Origin: Planomonospora sp. ID67723
Lineage (GTDB): Bacteria; Actinomycetota; Actinomycetes; Streptosporangiales; Streptosporangiaceae
Direction of reading: 5' to 3'
Assembly: GCF_015711605.1 (NCBI RefSeq)
Contig: NZ_JABTEZ010000002.1
Span: 124,001 to 188,000 of the forward strand
Length of the DNA: 64,000 nucleotides
Part shown: one piece after another, positions 49,246 to 59,587 of the stretch
Position numbering within the stretch: position 1 is the first letter of the stretch
Layout of the letters: every line of letters starts with the position of its first letter
The notes under the pieces: generated by a model
Databases searched by the model: none
The model's input: the letters and a program-made list of their open reading frames with translations, nothing else
Told to the model about the DNA's origin: nothing
Program-made: the position numbers and the translations under genes

Positions 49246-49878
49246 TTGGTTGGACATAACGACACGCTCGACTTCCTCGCGGGGGATCGCAAGGAACGGG
49301 CGATCCTGCGCCACATGGTGCTCTCGCTGATCGCCGGGCTGGCGCTCGGCGCGCTGGGAGAGGCCCTCTCACGCAGCCCGGGTCCGCTGCACGGCGCCTA
49401 CGATCCCTACGCCTACATCCTGATGGCCGCGGTCGTGGGACGCAGCGCCGCCGGGCTCGGCTGGGCGGTGCTCTCCGGGGCGCTGGCCGCCCTCGGGCCG
49501 GTCCTGTCCATGCTGGGGGCGACGTTCTTCCTGCCGAGAGAGCACATCCTCTACGTGAACTTCGACGGCATGATGCTGAACATCATGCTCCTGGTCCTGA
49601 CCTCCATCGCGACCATGGCCCACCTCACCAAGTACGGCGGTCTGCGGGGCGACGTCGCGGCGGGGCTGCTGGCCGGGATCGTGGCGATCGAGGGCGTCGA
49701 GGCGGTACGGCAGACGGGAGCCGGGAGCGGCGCGCCGTGGTCCTGGGGCGCTCCTCTGGTGATCGTCATCCTCGCGATGGTGGTCCTCTCCCTGCGGGAG
49801 GGCACCGGACGGATCCGCGCGGCCCTGGTGGGACTGATCATGGGCACGGCGTACCTCGTGTTCTCCGGGGGCGTATAA
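49246..49878 (+). CDS. Multi-spanning membrane protein of unknown function
   Basis: The protein has 210 residues from TTG 49246, which has GGGGGGT about 9 bases upstream; the frame is open further upstream, so the start is not certain. I count five to six membrane helices: LSLIAGLALGALGEAL, YILMAAVVGRSAAGLGWAVLSGALAALGPVLSML, MMLNIMLLVLTSIATMA, VAAGLLAGIVAIEGVEAV, LVIVILAMVVLSL and ALVGLIMGTAYLVFSGGV. No transporter or enzyme motif is recognised. It lies 77 bases before proS. Confidence 0.65.
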   Translation: MVGHNDTLDFLAGDRKERAILRHMVLSLIAGLALGALGEALSRSPGPLHGAYDPYAYILMAAVVGRSAAGLGWAVLSGALAALGPVLSMLGATFFLPREHILYVNFDGMMLNIMLLVLTSIATMAHLTKYGGLRGDVAAGLLAGIVAIEGVEAVRQTGAGSGAPWSWGAPLVIVILAMVVLSLREGTGRIRAALVGLIMGTAYLVFSGGV

Positions 49879-49955
49879 CGGCAGGCGGCCGGGTCGCCCG
49901 AGTCGATACCCTGTAGGGCGACAATCCCTGTAACCCTTGCCACCTAGGAGTAGCC

Positions 49956-51698
49956 GTGCTGCTGCGCATGTCGTCGTTGTTTCTCCGGACGCTGAGGGAC
50001 GACCCGGCAGACGCGGAAGTCCCGAGCCACAAGCTGCTCGTCCGCGCCGGCTACGTCCGCCGGGTCGCACCCGGCGTCTACTCCTGGCTGCCGCTCGGCA
50101 AGATGGTCCTGGAGAACGTCGCACGCATCGTGCGCGAGGAGATGGACCGGATGGGCGGTCAGGAGGTGCTCTTCCCCGCCCTCCTGCCCCGGGAGTACTA
50201 CGAGGCCACCGGCCGCTGGACGGAGTACGGCGACACGCTCTTCCGCCTCAAGGACCGCAAGGGCGCCGACTACCTCCTCGGTCCCACCCACGAGGAGATG
50301 TTCACCGACATGGTCAAGGGGGAGTACGCCTCCTACAAGGACTACCCGGTGACGCTCTACCAGATCCAGACGAAGTACCGCGACGAGGCCCGTCCCCGGG
50401 CGGGCATCCTGCGCGGGCGCGAGTTCGTCATGAAGGACTCCTACTCCTTCGACCTGGACGACGACGGCCTCAAGCGCTCCTACGAGCAGCACCGTGAGAC
50501 CTACATCCGGACCTTCGACCGGCTCGGGATCACCTACAAGATCTGCTTCGCCACCTCCGGGGCGATGGGCGGCTCGGCGTCGGAGGAGTTCCTCGCCCCC
50601 GCCGAGACCGGCGAGGACACCTTCGTGGCCTGCCACCACTGCGGCTACGCGGCCAACGCCGAGGCGGTCACCACACCCGCCCCGGCCGCGGTCACCGGAG
50701 ACCGCCCCGCCCTGCGGGTCCTGGACACCCCCGGCACCCCGACCATCGAGTCGCTGGTCAACCACGTCAACGAGCACCACGGCCTGGACATCACCGCCGC
50801 CGACACGCTCAAGAACGTCGTGATCAAGGTCGCCACGCCCGGCTCGGACAAGACCGAGGTCCTGGTCGTCGGCGTGCCCGGCGACCGGGAGGTCGACTTC
50901 AAGCGGCTGGAGGCCTCGCTGGCGCCCGGCGAGCCCGCCATCTTCGAGGCCGAGGACTTCGCCAGGCACCCCGGCCTGGTCCGTGGTTACATCGGCCCGC
51001 AGGTGCTCAAGGGGCTCGGCATCCGCTACCTCGTCGATCCCCGGGTCGTCGAGGGCAGCGCCTGGGTGACCGGCGCCAACGAGCCCGGCAAGCACGCCGT
51101 CGGCGTGGTCGCCGGGCGCGACTTCGTCGCCGACGGCACCATCGAGGCCGCCGAGGTCCGCGCCGGCGACGACTGCCCGGCCTGCGGCTCGCCCCTGTCG
51201 ATCGACCGGGGCATCGAGATCGGCCACATCTTCCAGCTCGGCCGCAAGTACGCCGACGCTGCCAAGCTCGACGCCCTCGGACCCGACGGAAAGCCGGTCC
51301 GCATCACCATGGGCTCGTACGGCATCGGCGTCTCGCGCGCGGTGGCGGTGCTGGTCGAGCAGAGGCACGACGAGCTCGGCCTGGTCTGGCCCCGGGAGGT
51401 CGCCCCCGCCGACGTGCACATCGTGGGCACCGGCAAGGAGAACCAGATCGAGGTCGCCGTCCGGCTCGCCGAGGAACTGCGGGCCCGCGGCCTGCGCGTC
51501 CTGGTGGACGACCGCGCCGGGGTCTCGCCCGGTGTGAAGTTCAAAGACGCAGAGCTGCTCGGCATGCCGACCATCGTGGTCATCGGCCGGGGCCTCGCCC
51601 AGGGCGTCGCCGAGCTGCGCGACCGGGCCACCGGCGTCAAGGAGGAGATCCCGATCGCCGAGGCCGCCGACCGCGTCGAGGCCGCCTGCCGCGCCTGA
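49956..51698 (+). CDS. proS: Proline-tRNA ligase
   Basis: The protein has 580 residues, of the bacterial type. Class II motifs: motif 2 [26 protein letters not shown] and motif 3 [27 protein letters not shown]. Between them (about 230-390) lies the INS editing domain, which clears Ala-tRNA(Pro). The anticodon-binding domain is C-terminal. The GTG start at 49956 gives the usual [25 protein letters not shown]. It has a strong terminator at 51734. Confidence 0.97.
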   Translation: MLLRMSSLFLRTLRDDPADAEVPSHKLLVRAGYVRRVAPGVYSWLPLGKMVLENVARIVREEMDRMGGQEVLFPALLPREYYEATGRWTEYGDTLFRLKDRKGADYLLGPTHEEMFTDMVKGEYASYKDYPVTLYQIQTKYRDEARPRAGILRGREFVMKDSYSFDLDDDGLKRSYEQHRETYIRTFDRLGITYKICFATSGAMGGSASEEFLAPAETGEDTFVACHHCGYAANAEAVTTPAPAAVTGDRPALRVLDTPGTPTIESLVNHVNEHHGLDITAADTLKNVVIKVATPGSDKTEVLVVGVPGDREVDFKRLEASLAPGEPAIFEAEDFARHPGLVRGYIGPQVLKGLGIRYLVDPRVVEGSAWVTGANEPGKHAVGVVAGRDFVADGTIEAAEVRAGDDCPACGSPLSIDRGIEIGHIFQLGRKYADAAKLDALGPDGKPVRITMGSYGIGVSRAVAVLVEQRHDELGLVWPREVAPADVHIVGTGKENQIEVAVRLAEELRARGLRVLVDDRAGVSPGVKFKDAELLGMPTIVVIGRGLAQGVAELRDRATGVKEEIPIAEAADRVEAACRA

Positions 51699-51733
51699 CC
51701 GCCACGGGCCTTCGCCCGGCCCGCTGAGTGATC

Positions 51734-51767
51734 GATGAGCGGCCCGCCGTCCAGCGGGCCGCTCATC
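51734..51767 (+). terminator. Hairpin terminator after proS
   Basis: A perfect 14-bp stem (51734-51747 with 51754-51767) with a 6-base loop, 35 bases past the proS stop. It has no T-tract. Confidence 0.8.
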
Positions 51768-51855
51768 GGCGTGCCCGGCAGGCGCGGAGACGCCTCTCCC
51801 CGAGCCGTGGCGCTCCCCGCGCGACAGCGCCGCCCGGCGGGGCGGCCGCGCGAGG

Positions 51856-52059
51856 TCAGTGGCGGTAGCGGCGGGAACGCTTGCCGACGGCCTTGCTCAC
51901 GTGGAGGCCGCCGGGCAGGTACAGGGTCACGTACATGCGGCCGTCCGGGCCCCTGGAGACGTGGAACCGCCGATTGCCGAAGCTCTGCCCGACCCCGTGC
52001 CGGGAGAGGTTGAGCCGGAACGGGCCCAGCTTGATCGACTTCCTGTAGCTCCAGCCCAT
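51856..52059 (-). CDS. Small DUF4236-type protein, copy A
   Basis: The protein has 67 residues from ATG 52059 (MGWSYRKSIKLGPFRLNLSRHGVGQSFG). It is basic and beta-rich; the pattern KSIKLGPFRLNLSRxGVGxSxG is that of the DUF4236 N-terminal domain. The end (VSKAVGKRSRRYRH) is Arg-rich. The role is unknown. It is the downstream member of a tandem pair, 65 bases after copy B. Confidence 0.75.
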   Translation of the reverse strand: MGWSYRKSIKLGPFRLNLSRHGVGQSFGNRRFHVSRGPDGRMYVTLYLPGGLHVSKAVGKRSRRYRH

Positions 52060-52123
52060 GACATCCCCCCGGGGTCTCATCCGTCACCCGGGAGAACGGC
52101 CGGCGTCCGCCGATGGTTCCGGC

Positions 52124-52318
52124 TCACCGCCGGGAGCCGCTGCCCAGGGTCTTGCGCCAGTGGAGGCCCCCGGGGAGATTGACGCTCAGCGTCCGTCGGC
52201 CGTCGGCCGTCTTCGTCACCCGGAAGGCGCGGTTGCCCCAGCTGTGGCCGACCCCGCCCCGGGAGAGGTTGAGCCGGAACGGGCCCAGCTTGATCGACTT
52301 CCTGTATCCCCAGCCCAT
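52124..52318 (-). CDS. Small DUF4236-type protein, copy B
   Basis: The protein has 64 residues and begins MGWGYRKSIKLGPFRLNLSRGGVGHSWG, almost the same as copy A in the first 30 residues and then diverged (NRAFRVTKTADGRRTLSVNLPGGLHWRK). The two are clear tandem duplicates, both ending in SRR or SRRYRH. AGGGAGT stands before the ATG. Confidence 0.75.
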   Translation of the reverse strand: MGWGYRKSIKLGPFRLNLSRGGVGHSWGNRAFRVTKTADGRRTLSVNLPGGLHWRKTLGSGSRR

Positions 52319-52441
52319 TTGGTACTCCCTTGATGGATTCAGGACGTTCAGCTACCCCTCAGCGGCGATGCAAACGCCGGTCAGGGCGCCGGGCGGACGC
52401 CGAAGAGGCGGGCCGGTCAGGACGAGGGCGTCGGTGTCCGG

Positions 52442-52897
52442 TCAGGACGAGGGCGTCGGTGCCGGCGTGCCCGTCCCGGGCGCGAGGGGCGAGGGCATGC
52501 CGGGGAAGGCCTCGATCTCCGGGCGCAGGCCGTACGAGCGGGTGACGCACTCCTGCATGGCCAGCGCGGCCATGCGGCGCAGGTCCGCGTCGTCGGAGGC
52601 GGCCAGCTCCAGGTAGGCCGCGGTGACGCCCCGCTCGACGAGCACCGCCAGCTCCACGGCCTGCGCCGCGGTGGACGGGGTGATCGGGAGCGCGTAGGCG
52701 GCGCGGGGCTCGGAGGGGGTGCCGCCACGGGCGGTGATCAGGGTGCGGAGCCGGTCGCGGCGGGCGCGGTGGGCGTTGAAGGCGCTCGTCGCGGTGGTCC
52801 TCAGCCTTCCCGTGGTCCGGGCGGCGATGACCCCGTAGGCGTAGACGGCGGCGTGCTCGGCGGCCAGGGCCGCGCCGAGCCCCTGGTCGGACCTCAC
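52442..52897 (-). CDS. Ferritin-like DUF4439-type protein
   Basis: The protein has 151 residues. GTG 52897 overlaps the upstream lipoprotein stop (GTGA). The helices LGAALAAEHAAVYAYGVIAARTTG and HRARRDRLRTLITARGG and VERGVTAAYLELAASDDADLRRMAALAMQECVTRSYGLRP form a four-helix ferritin-like bundle with Glu and His at positions that could bind metal. It lacks its own signal peptide, which suggests that it works with the lipoprotein made just before it, or that both were once one protein. Confidence 0.75.
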   Translation of the reverse strand: MRSDQGLGAALAAEHAAVYAYGVIAARTTGRLRTTATSAFNAHRARRDRLRTLITARGGTPSEPRAAYALPITPSTAAQAVELAVLVERGVTAAYLELAASDDADLRRMAALAMQECVTRSYGLRPEIEAFPGMPSPLAPGTGTPAPTPSS

Positions 52898-53409
52898 AGG
52901 GCCCTCGACAACGCCAGCGCGTGGGCGGCCTCGCAGGCGCCGATGGACGCGATCAGCTGGGCCAGGGCGGGAGAGGCCCCCGTGAGCTGCCGGGAGCGGA
53001 GCGCCGCCGCCTTCCGTTCGAGATCGCGCAGGGTCCGCAGGGAGACCTTCGGCTCGGGAGACGGGGACGCGGCACCCGGCGAGGCCGGGGCCGAGGGGGT
53101 CGCGGACGGCTCGGGAGGCAGGCGCCGGCGGAGCTCGGCGAGGTGGGCCTCGTGCCGCTGCCGGAAGGGGACGAGCCTGCTCGACGTCGCCGACGCGTAG
53201 AGCGCGACCGTCCGCTCCTTCTCCTCCACGAGCTGCCTGAGCAGCACGGTCTCCGGATCGGGAGGCTCGGCCGCCGGGGGCTCGGGCTCCCCGGCGGCAC
53301 ACCCCGCGGTCACCGCGGCGGCCACTCCGAGGGCACCGCCCCCCAGCAGGGCCCGCCGGGAGAGGGAGCGCACGGACGACCTCCGGTCCAGGGTGGGCTG
53401 CTGATGCAT
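52894..53409 (-). CDS. Tat-type lipoprotein, ferritin-like helical region
   Basis: The protein has 171 residues. The signal SRRALLGGGALGVAAAVTAGC has a twin-arginine motif and a lipobox Cys (VTAGC), so the protein is exported folded and anchored outside. The mature part has two long helices (ETVLLRQLVEEKERTVALYASA, RLVPFRQRHEAHLAELRRRLP) joined by a Pro/Ser/Ala linker to SLRTLRDLERKAAALRSRQLTGASPALAQLIASIGACEAAHALALSRAL. Glu, His and Arg spacing is like that of ferritin-like bundles. It is translationally coupled to the DUF4439-type gene. Confidence 0.75.
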   Translation of the reverse strand: MHQQPTLDRRSSVRSLSRRALLGGGALGVAAAVTAGCAAGEPEPPAAEPPDPETVLLRQLVEEKERTVALYASATSSRLVPFRQRHEAHLAELRRRLPPEPSATPSAPASPGAASPSPEPKVSLRTLRDLERKAAALRSRQLTGASPALAQLIASIGACEAAHALALSRAL

Positions 53410-53561
53410 CTAGCATCGTACGGGCTCAGAATGACAGTCATCGCGCTTCTCGGGCGGCCTCGCCACACCGAGTGGCGCTCTTTCCACGCCCTGGTGTGGA
53501 TAGGCTGGTGAACCGCATGGGCGAGGTACGCCCGCGCGGATCGTGACAATGGGAGGTCGGC

Positions 53562-54083
53562 ATGGGCAGCGTCACACCCCGCGACCGCCTGATGAAGCTT
53601 CTGGAACCCGTTGTCGCAGCCGAAGGGCTCGACCTGGAGGACGTCACGGTCACCCCGGCGGGCAAGCGGAGGCTGCTGCGCGTCATCGTCGACCGTGACG
53701 GCGGCGTGAGCCTGGACGACGTCGCCGAGGTCAGCCTCGCCGTCTCCGCCGCGCTGGACGCGGGTGACGTGATGGGTTCCGCACCCTACGTGCTGGAGGT
53801 CTCCTCTCCCGGGGTGGACCGCCCGCTCACCGAGCCGCGCCATTGGCGGCGTGCGGTGAAGCGGCTGGTCAAGGCCGACCTGCGGGACGGCACCTCAGTG
53901 GAGGGCCGGATCGTCGCCACCGACGAGACCGGCGTGGAGCTCGACGTCGAGGGCGTGTCGCGCCGTGTCGACTATCAGGACCTGGCCCGAGGACGGGTGC
54001 AGGTGGAATTCCGCCGGCTCGATGAGACCGACGACGCCGGCGACGACGCCGGCGACGACGGCGACGACGGCGACGAGGGCTAA
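53562..54083 (+). CDS. rimP: Ribosome maturation factor RimP
   Basis: The protein has 173 residues. [49 protein letters not shown] and [14 protein letters not shown] are the RimP hallmarks; it helps build the 30S subunit. The tail is a repetitive acidic run ([17 protein letters not shown]) encoded by GACGACGCCGGC-type repeats at 54028-54080. ATGGGAGG precedes the start. It heads the nusA-infB operon. Confidence 0.95.
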   Translation: MGSVTPRDRLMKLLEPVVAAEGLDLEDVTVTPAGKRRLLRVIVDRDGGVSLDDVAEVSLAVSAALDAGDVMGSAPYVLEVSSPGVDRPLTEPRHWRRAVKRLVKADLRDGTSVEGRIVATDETGVELDVEGVSRRVDYQDLARGRVQVEFRRLDETDDAGDDAGDDGDDGDEG

Positions 54084-54094
54084 GGGGGAGCCTC

Positions 54095-55099
54095 GTGGAC
54101 ATCGACATGAGCGTCCTGCGCAGCCTGGAGCGGGAGAAGGACATCTCCTTCGACCTGGTCGTCAAGGCGATCGAGGACGCGCTGCTGATCGCATATTTCC
54201 GGACCGAGGGCGCGGCGGCCAAGGCGCGCGCCGAGCTTGACCGGAGCACCGGGCACGTGACCATCTACGCGGCCGAGCTCGGTGAGGGCGGGGAGGTGCT
54301 CAGGGAGTTCGACGACACGCCGGGCAACTTCAGCCGCATCGCCGCGACCACGGCCAAGCAGGTCATCCTGCAGCAGCTCAGGGACGCCGAGGACGAGATC
54401 AACTTCGGCGAGTTCGCCAGCCGTGAGGGCGAGCTCGTGGCCGGGGTCATCCAGCAGGGCAAGGACCCCCGGGTCGTCCTGGTGGACCTGGGCAAGATCG
54501 AGGCCGTGCTCCCGCACAACGAGCAGGTACCCGGCGAGGAGTACATCCACGGAGAGCGGATCCGCTGCTACGTGGTCCAGGTCAAGAAGGGGCACAAGGG
54601 CCCGTCGGTGACCCTGTCCCGGACCCACCCCGGCCTGGTGAAGAAGCTTTTCGCCCTGGAGGTGCCGGAGATCGGCGACGGCACGGTCGAGATCGCCGCC
54701 GTCGCCCGCGAGGCCGGCCACCGGACCAAGATCGCGGTTCGGTCCCGCCGCCCGGGGGTCAACGCCAAGGGCGCCTGCATCGGCCCGATGGGCTCGCGGG
54801 TGCGCAACGTGATGACCGAGCTGCACGGTGAGAAGATCGACATCATCGACTGGTCGGAGGACCCGGCGGAGTTCGTGGGCAACGCCCTGTCGCCCGCCCG
54901 TGTCTCCAGCGTCGAGGTGATCGACGCCGGCGGCAGGGCCGCGCGCGTGGTGGTGCCGGACTACCAGCTCTCCCTCGCCATCGGCAAGGAGGGCCAGAAC
55001 GCCCGGCTGGCCGCTCGGCTCACCGGCTGGCGCATCGACATCCGCTCCGACGCCCAGACGGGGGACGCGGCCGGTTCCGCAGATGCGTCTACACGGTAA
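54095..55099 (+). CDS. nusA: Transcription termination/antitermination factor NusA
   Basis: The protein has 334 residues, the short actinobacterial form. The N-terminal RNA-polymerase-binding domain (1-120), the S1 domain (about 130-195, [34 protein letters not shown]) and two KH domains ([37 protein letters not shown] and [29 protein letters not shown]) are in order. It lacks the acidic C-terminal repeats of E. coli NusA, as usual here. The GTG start at 54095 lies 11 bases past rimP. Confidence 0.96.
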   Translation: MDIDMSVLRSLEREKDISFDLVVKAIEDALLIAYFRTEGAAAKARAELDRSTGHVTIYAAELGEGGEVLREFDDTPGNFSRIAATTAKQVILQQLRDAEDEINFGEFASREGELVAGVIQQGKDPRVVLVDLGKIEAVLPHNEQVPGEEYIHGERIRCYVVQVKKGHKGPSVTLSRTHPGLVKKLFALEVPEIGDGTVEIAAVAREAGHRTKIAVRSRRPGVNAKGACIGPMGSRVRNVMTELHGEKIDIIDWSEDPAEFVGNALSPARVSSVEVIDAGGRAARVVVPDYQLSLAIGKEGQNARLAARLTGWRIDIRSDAQTGDAAGSADASTR

Positions 55100-55385
55100 G
55101 CTGGAATATGGTGGCCAGGCCGCCCCACTGAGAACATGTGTGGGTTGCCGGGTTCGCACGGTTTCCTCCGAGCTGCTCCGCCTGGTGGTGGTCGAGGACG
55201 TCATAGTCCCTGACCTGCGACGACGGCTCCCGGGGCGCGGTGCTTCGCTGCATCCGACCCTGAGCTGTCTCGAGCTCGCCGAGCGCCGTCGAGCGTTCCC
55301 GCGCGCGTTTCGCGTCGCGGGGCCGCTCGATCCGTCGCGAGTGCGGGATCACCTGGAAGGGCTGCGAGTTGAAAGGATCGGGTGA
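55083..55385 (+). CDS. ylxR: YlxR (DUF448) family RNA-binding protein
   Basis: The protein has 100 residues if it starts at ATG 55083 within the nusA end. The core [20 protein letters not shown] and [28 protein letters not shown] is YlxR (CVGC motif and GRGA). It lies in its usual place between nusA and infB. The first 16 residues are not conserved, so a start nearer RTCVGC may be used. YlxR binds RNA, and roles in RNase P activation and gene regulation have been proposed. Confidence 0.88.
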   Translation: MRLHGKLEYGGQAAPLRTCVGCRVRTVSSELLRLVVVEDVIVPDLRRRLPGRGASLHPTLSCLELAERRRAFPRAFRVAGPLDPSRVRDHLEGLRVERIG

Positions 55386-55527
55386 AATGGTTGCCAACTG
55401 TCATGTAGGACGCCGAGTCGATGGGCTGGTCAGATAGCTATGAGCGCCTGATGAGCATGCGGCGATGAGTACGTTCACGTAACGACGGTCCGGCGGCACT
55501 GCCTCCCGGGCCGAGTAAGGGAGTGCA

Positions 55528-58500
55528 GTGGCGAAGGTCCGGGTATACGAGCTCGCCAAGGAGTTCGGTGTGGAGAGCAAGGTCGTCATGGCCAAGCTCC
55601 AGGAGATGGGCGAGTTCGTGCGTTCGGCGTCCTCGACTATCGAAGCACCGGTAGTCCGCAGGCTCACGGAAGCTTTGGGCGGGCCCACCAAGGGCTCGTC
55701 AGACAAGGGCGGAAACAGGACGCCCAGGCCGCCTCAGGCGGCACCCCGGCCGGCTGACAGCCAGGCCGGCAGCGGCGCTCCGGCGTCCGCAGCCCCACGC
55801 CCGGGGCCGGCTCCCAAGCCGGGTCCGCGGCCCAGTCCGGCTCCGCGTCCCGCGGCCCCCGCGCCGCAGGTCCCGCAGCCCCCGCAGGTCCAGCAGCAGC
55901 CTCCGGCGCAGCCGCAGCCGTCTCCGGTGCAGCCGCCGCGCTTCGAGGCTCCCCGCACCGAGACGCCGCGTCCGGCCGGCCCCGGTCCCAAGCCGGGTCC
56001 GCGGCCGAGCCCGCGTCCGGCCGCGGGCGGGCGTCCCGAGGCGGCGCGTCCCGAGGGCCGTCCCTCCGGCGGTCCCGGCGGAGCGCCTTCGGCCCCGCGC
56101 CCCGGCGCCGGTGCCGGTGCCGGTGCCGGTGGGGCGAAGCCCGGTCCGCGTCCGGGCCCGCGTGGCCCGCGTCCGGGCAACAACCCGTTCTCCTCGAACG
56201 CCAGCGGCATGGGCCAGGCCCGTCCGCCGCGTCCGGGCGGCCCCAGCGGTCCCGGCGACCGCGGCCCGCGTCCGGGTCCCCGCGAGGACCGCGGTCCGCG
56301 CGAGGACCGCGCTCCTCGTGACGGCGCCGCCCCGCGTCCCGGCGGCCCGCGTCCCGGCCCGCCCGGTGCGGCCGGTCCGCGTCCGGGTCCCGGCGCAGGC
56401 GGTCCGCGTCCCGGTGGCGGCGGCGGTGTCGCCGGCCCGCGTCCCGGCGGCCCGCGTCCCAGCCCGATGATGATGCCCCAGGGCCGTCCCGCCGGTCCCG
56501 GCGGCGGCGGTGCCGGTCGTCCCGGCGGCGGCGGCGGTCGTCCCGGCGGCGGTGCCGGTCGTCCCGGCGGCGGTGCCGGTCGTCCCGGCGGCGGCGGGTT
56601 CGCCGGCCGTCCCGGCGGCGGCGGCGGTGCCGGTCGTCCCGGAACCGGAACCGGTGGTCCCGGTGGTGGCGGCGGCGGGTTCGCCGGCCGTCCCGGCGGC
56701 GGCGGTGGCCGTGGCCGCGGCGGCGGTACGGCGGGCGCCTTCGGCCGTCCGGGCGGACGCCCCGCCCGCGGTCGCAAGTCCAAGCGCCAGAGGCGCCAGG
56801 AGTTCGACAACATGCAGGCCCCGGCGATCGGCGGCGTGCAGGCTCCCCGCGGCGGCGGTCAGACGATCCGCCTGTCGCGCGGCGCCTCCCTGGCGGACTT
56901 CGCCGACAAGATCGGCGCCAACCCCGCGTCGCTGGTGCAGATCATGTTGCACCTCGGCGAGATGGTGACCGCCACGCAGTCGGTCAACGAGGAGACGCTG
57001 CAGCTTCTCGCCGCCGAGCTGGACTACAACCTGCTGGTGGTCAGCCCGGAGGAGGAGGACCGCGAGCTGCTCGAGTCCTTCGACATCGAGTTCGGCGAGG
57101 ACGAGGGCGACGACGCCGACCTGGCCGCGCGCCCGCCGGTCGTCACCGTCATGGGTCACGTCGACCACGGTAAGACCAAGCTGCTCGACGCCATCCGCAA
57201 GACCAACGTGGTGGCGCGCGAGGCCGGTGGCATCACCCAGCACATCGGTGCCTACCAGATCGCCACCGAGCACGAGGGCGAGCAGCGGCGGATCACCTTC
57301 ATCGACACCCCGGGTCACGAGGCGTTCACCGCCATGCGTGCCCGTGGTGCCAAGGTCACCGACATCGCCATCCTGGTGGTCGCGGCCGACGACGGTGTGA
57401 AGCCGCAGACCATCGAGGCGCTGAACCACGCGCAGGCGGCGGACGTGCCGATCGTGGTCGCGGTCAACAAGGTCGACAAGGAGGGCGCCGACCCGAACAA
57501 GGTCCGGGCCCAGCTCACCGAGTACGGCCTCGTCGCCGAGGAATACGGCGGCACGACGATGTTCGTCGACATCTCCGCCAAGAACGGCATCGGCATCGAG
57601 GGCCTGCTCGAGGCGGTCCTGCTCACCGCGGACGCCGAGCTCGACCTGCGGGCGAACCCGACGATGGACGCCCAGGGCGTCGCCATCGAGGCTCACCTCG
57701 ACAAGGGCCGCGGCCCGGTCGCGACCGTGCTGGTCCAGCGCGGCACGCTCCGCGTCGGCGACTCGATCGTCTGTGGCGAGGCCTTCGGCCGCGTCCGGGC
57801 GATGCTGGACGACAACGGCGAGTCGATCGACGAGGCCGACCCGTCGCGTCCGGTGCAGGTCCTCGGTCTGACCGCGGTGCCCGGCGCCGGTGACAACTTC
57901 ATCGTCGTCACCGACGACCGGATGGCGCGCCAGATCGCCCAGCAGCGTGCGGCCCGCAAGCGCATCGCGGACATGGCCAGGTCCGGCCGGCGCCGCACCC
58001 TCGAAGAGCTCTTCAGTGAGATGGAGAAGGGCCAGGTCGACGAGCTCAAGCTCATCATCAAGGGTGACGTCTCCGGTTCGGTCGAGGCTCTGGAGGACGC
58101 GCTGCTCAAGATCGATGTCGGCGAGGAGGTGCGCCTGCGGGTGCTCCACCGCGCGGTCGGCGCGATCACCGAGTACGACGTCAACCTGGCGGTGGCCGAC
58201 GACAACGCCGTCATCATCGGCTTCAACGTGCGTCCCGAGGTCCGGGCGCGCGACCTGGCCGAGCGCGAGGGCGTCGACATCCGCTACTACTCGGTCATCT
58301 ACCAGGCGATCGAGGAGATCGAGGCGGCCCTCAAGGGCATGCTCAAGCCCGAGTTCGAAGAGGTCCAGATGGGCACCGCCGAAGTCCGCGAGGTCTTCAA
58401 GGTGCCGAAGATCGGCAACATCGCCGGTGCGCTGGTCCGTTCGGGCACGATCGTCCGCAACAGCAAGGCGCGGATCATCCGTGGCGGTGTCGTGATCTCC

Positions 58501-58653
58501 GACAACCTCACCGTGTCGTCGCTGCGTCGCTTCAAGGACGACGCGACCGAGGTCCGCGAGGGCTACGAGTGCGGTATCGGTGTCGGCTACAGCGACATCA
58601 AGATCGACGACGTCATCGAGACGTTCGAGATGCGGGAGAAGCCGCGCGTCTGA
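55528..58653 (+). CDS. infB: Translation initiation factor IF-2
   Basis: The protein has 1041 residues. An IF2-N motif ([31 protein letters not shown]) begins it; about 60-430 is a very long Pro/Gly/Arg-rich linker, with GRPGGG-type repeats at 300-420; a second IF2-N module follows ([28 protein letters not shown]), then the G domain ([17 protein letters not shown]) and domains II-IV. The GTG start at 55528 has AAGGGAG upstream. It brings fMet-tRNA to the 30S subunit. A strong hairpin follows its stop. Confidence 0.98.
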   Translation: MAKVRVYELAKEFGVESKVVMAKLQEMGEFVRSASSTIEAPVVRRLTEALGGPTKGSSDKGGNRTPRPPQAAPRPADSQAGSGAPASAAPRPGPAPKPGPRPSPAPRPAAPAPQVPQPPQVQQQPPAQPQPSPVQPPRFEAPRTETPRPAGPGPKPGPRPSPRPAAGGRPEAARPEGRPSGGPGGAPSAPRPGAGAGAGAGGAKPGPRPGPRGPRPGNNPFSSNASGMGQARPPRPGGPSGPGDRGPRPGPREDRGPREDRAPRDGAAPRPGGPRPGPPGAAGPRPGPGAGGPRPGGGGGVAGPRPGGPRPSPMMMPQGRPAGPGGGGAGRPGGGGGRPGGGAGRPGGGAGRPGGGGFAGRPGGGGGAGRPGTGTGGPGGGGGGFAGRPGGGGGRGRGGGTAGAFGRPGGRPARGRKSKRQRRQEFDNMQAPAIGGVQAPRGGGQTIRLSRGASLADFADKIGANPASLVQIMLHLGEMVTATQSVNEETLQLLAAELDYNLLVVSPEEEDRELLESFDIEFGEDEGDDADLAARPPVVTVMGHVDHGKTKLLDAIRKTNVVAREAGGITQHIGAYQIATEHEGEQRRITFIDTPGHEAFTAMRARGAKVTDIAILVVAADDGVKPQTIEALNHAQAADVPIVVAVNKVDKEGADPNKVRAQLTEYGLVAEEYGGTTMFVDISAKNGIGIEGLLEAVLLTADAELDLRANPTMDAQGVAIEAHLDKGRGPVATVLVQRGTLRVGDSIVCGEAFGRVRAMLDDNGESIDEADPSRPVQVLGLTAVPGAGDNFIVVTDDRMARQIAQQRAARKRIADMARSGRRRTLEELFSEMEKGQVDELKLIIKGDVSGSVEALEDALLKIDVGEEVRLRVLHRAVGAITEYDVNLAVADDNAVIIGFNVRPEVRARDLAEREGVDIRYYSVIYQAIEEIEAALKGMLKPEFEEVQMGTAEVREVFKVPKIGNIAGALVRSGTIVRNSKARIIRGGVVISDNLTVSSLRRFKDDATEVREGYECGIGVGYSDIKIDDVIETFEMREKPRV
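56440..56735 (+). repeat. GRPGGG-coding low-complexity repeat inside infB
   Basis: About 300 bases consist of many near-copies of GGTCGTCCCGGCGGCGGC-like units that encode Gly-Arg-Pro-Gly repeats. The repeats are in frame and will be prone to length change by slippage without breaking the frame. Confidence 0.8.
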
Positions 58654-58662
58654 TGCCTGCCC

Positions 58663-58705
58663 CCCGTCCCGCCCCGGTGCGCACCCCGCACCGGGGCGGG
58701 ACGGG
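58663..58705 (+). terminator. Strong hairpin between infB and ylxP
   Basis: A perfect 18-bp stem (58663-58680 with 58688-58705) with a 7-base loop, ten bases past the infB stop and 24 before the next start. It may end part of the infB transcripts or mark an RNase processing site within the operon. Confidence 0.7.
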
Positions 58706-58729
58706 AAAGGCACGCGTGGTGAACCGACC

Positions 58730-59029
58730 ATGTATGTAGGTGCCCTGACACTGGACATCCTGCTCGGCGACGTTCACTCGCTGAAGCAGAAGCGCTCCGT
58801 GGTGCGTCCCATCATCGCCGAGGTGCAGCGGCGGTTCCCCGGTGTGGCGGTCGCCGAGACCGGCCACCTGAATCTGCACCGCCGTACCGAGATCGGGATC
58901 GCGGTCGTCTCCGCCACCGCCGCCAACTGCAGCGGTGTGATGGACGACTGCGAGCGCCTGATCGCCGGCCGCCCGGAGATCGAGCTGCTGTCGGCCAGGC
59001 AGCGGCTCTACAACGAGGACGAAGACTAG
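58730..59029 (+). CDS. ylxP: DUF503 (YlxP-like) protein
   Basis: The protein has 99 residues from ATG 58730. MYVGALTLDILLGDVHSLKQKRSVVRPIIAEVQRRFPGVAVAETGHLNLHRRTEIGIAVVSA matches DUF503 proteins, which stand between infB and rbfA in many Gram-positive genomes. It is a small ferredoxin-like fold, thought to help ribosome assembly. It has no ribosome-binding site of strength, so coupling with the long transcript is likely. Confidence 0.9.
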   Translation: MYVGALTLDILLGDVHSLKQKRSVVRPIIAEVQRRFPGVAVAETGHLNLHRRTEIGIAVVSATAANCSGVMDDCERLIAGRPEIELLSARQRLYNEDED

Positions 59030-59095
59030 TTACGGATGGCCGGACGCGGAGGCCGCACTCCGCGTCCGGCCGCCGGTGAGAAGGGGGAAGCGAAG

Positions 59096-59587
59096 ATGGA
59101 CGCCGCACGCGCCAGCAAGATCGCTGACCGTATCCAGCAGATCGTGGCCGAGCTGCTGAAGCGCCGGATCAAGGACCCGAGGCTGGGCTTCGTGACCGTG
59201 ACGGACGCGCGGATCACCCCGGACCTCAGCGAGGCCACGGTGTTCTACACCGTGTTCGGCTCCGAGGTCGAGCGGGCCGACTCCGCCGCAGCGCTGGAGA
59301 GCGCCAAGGGGCTCATCCGCTCCGAGGTGGGCCGCCAGACCGGCCTGCGCCACACCCCGACACTGACGTTCACCCACGACCCGCTCCCGGACAGCGCCCG
59401 CCATCTCCACGATCTGCTCGCCGAGGCCAGGGCCCGGGACGCCGAGATCGCCAAGAAGGCGGAGAACGCCCAGTACGCCGGTGACGCCGATCCGTACCGC
59501 AAGCCCGACGAGGCCGAGGACGAGGACGACGAATCCACTGAAAACGCGGACGAGGCGCCGGGCCGCGCGGGACACTCGGCACTGTGA
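59096..59587 (+). CDS. rbfA: Ribosome-binding factor A
   Basis: The protein has 163 residues. ATG 59096 is chosen because GAAGGGGGAAGCG precedes it and [55 protein letters not shown] is the RbfA pattern. The KH-like fold binds the 30S subunit during late maturation. A disordered acidic tail of about 50 residues follows. It overlaps nrnA by four bases (GTGA). Confidence 0.94.
   Translation: MDAARASKIADRIQQIVAELLKRRIKDPRLGFVTVTDARITPDLSEATVFYTVFGSEVERADSAAALESAKGLIRSEVGRQTGLRHTPTLTFTHDPLPDSARHLHDLLAEARARDAEIAKKAENAQYAGDADPYRKPDEAEDEDDESTENADEAPGRAGHSAL

Noticed and set aside
55699..58758. 1019-codon open frame on the minus strand
   Set aside because: Antisense to infB, with Thr/Ala/Gly runs mirroring the repeat DNA. 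A shadow frame.
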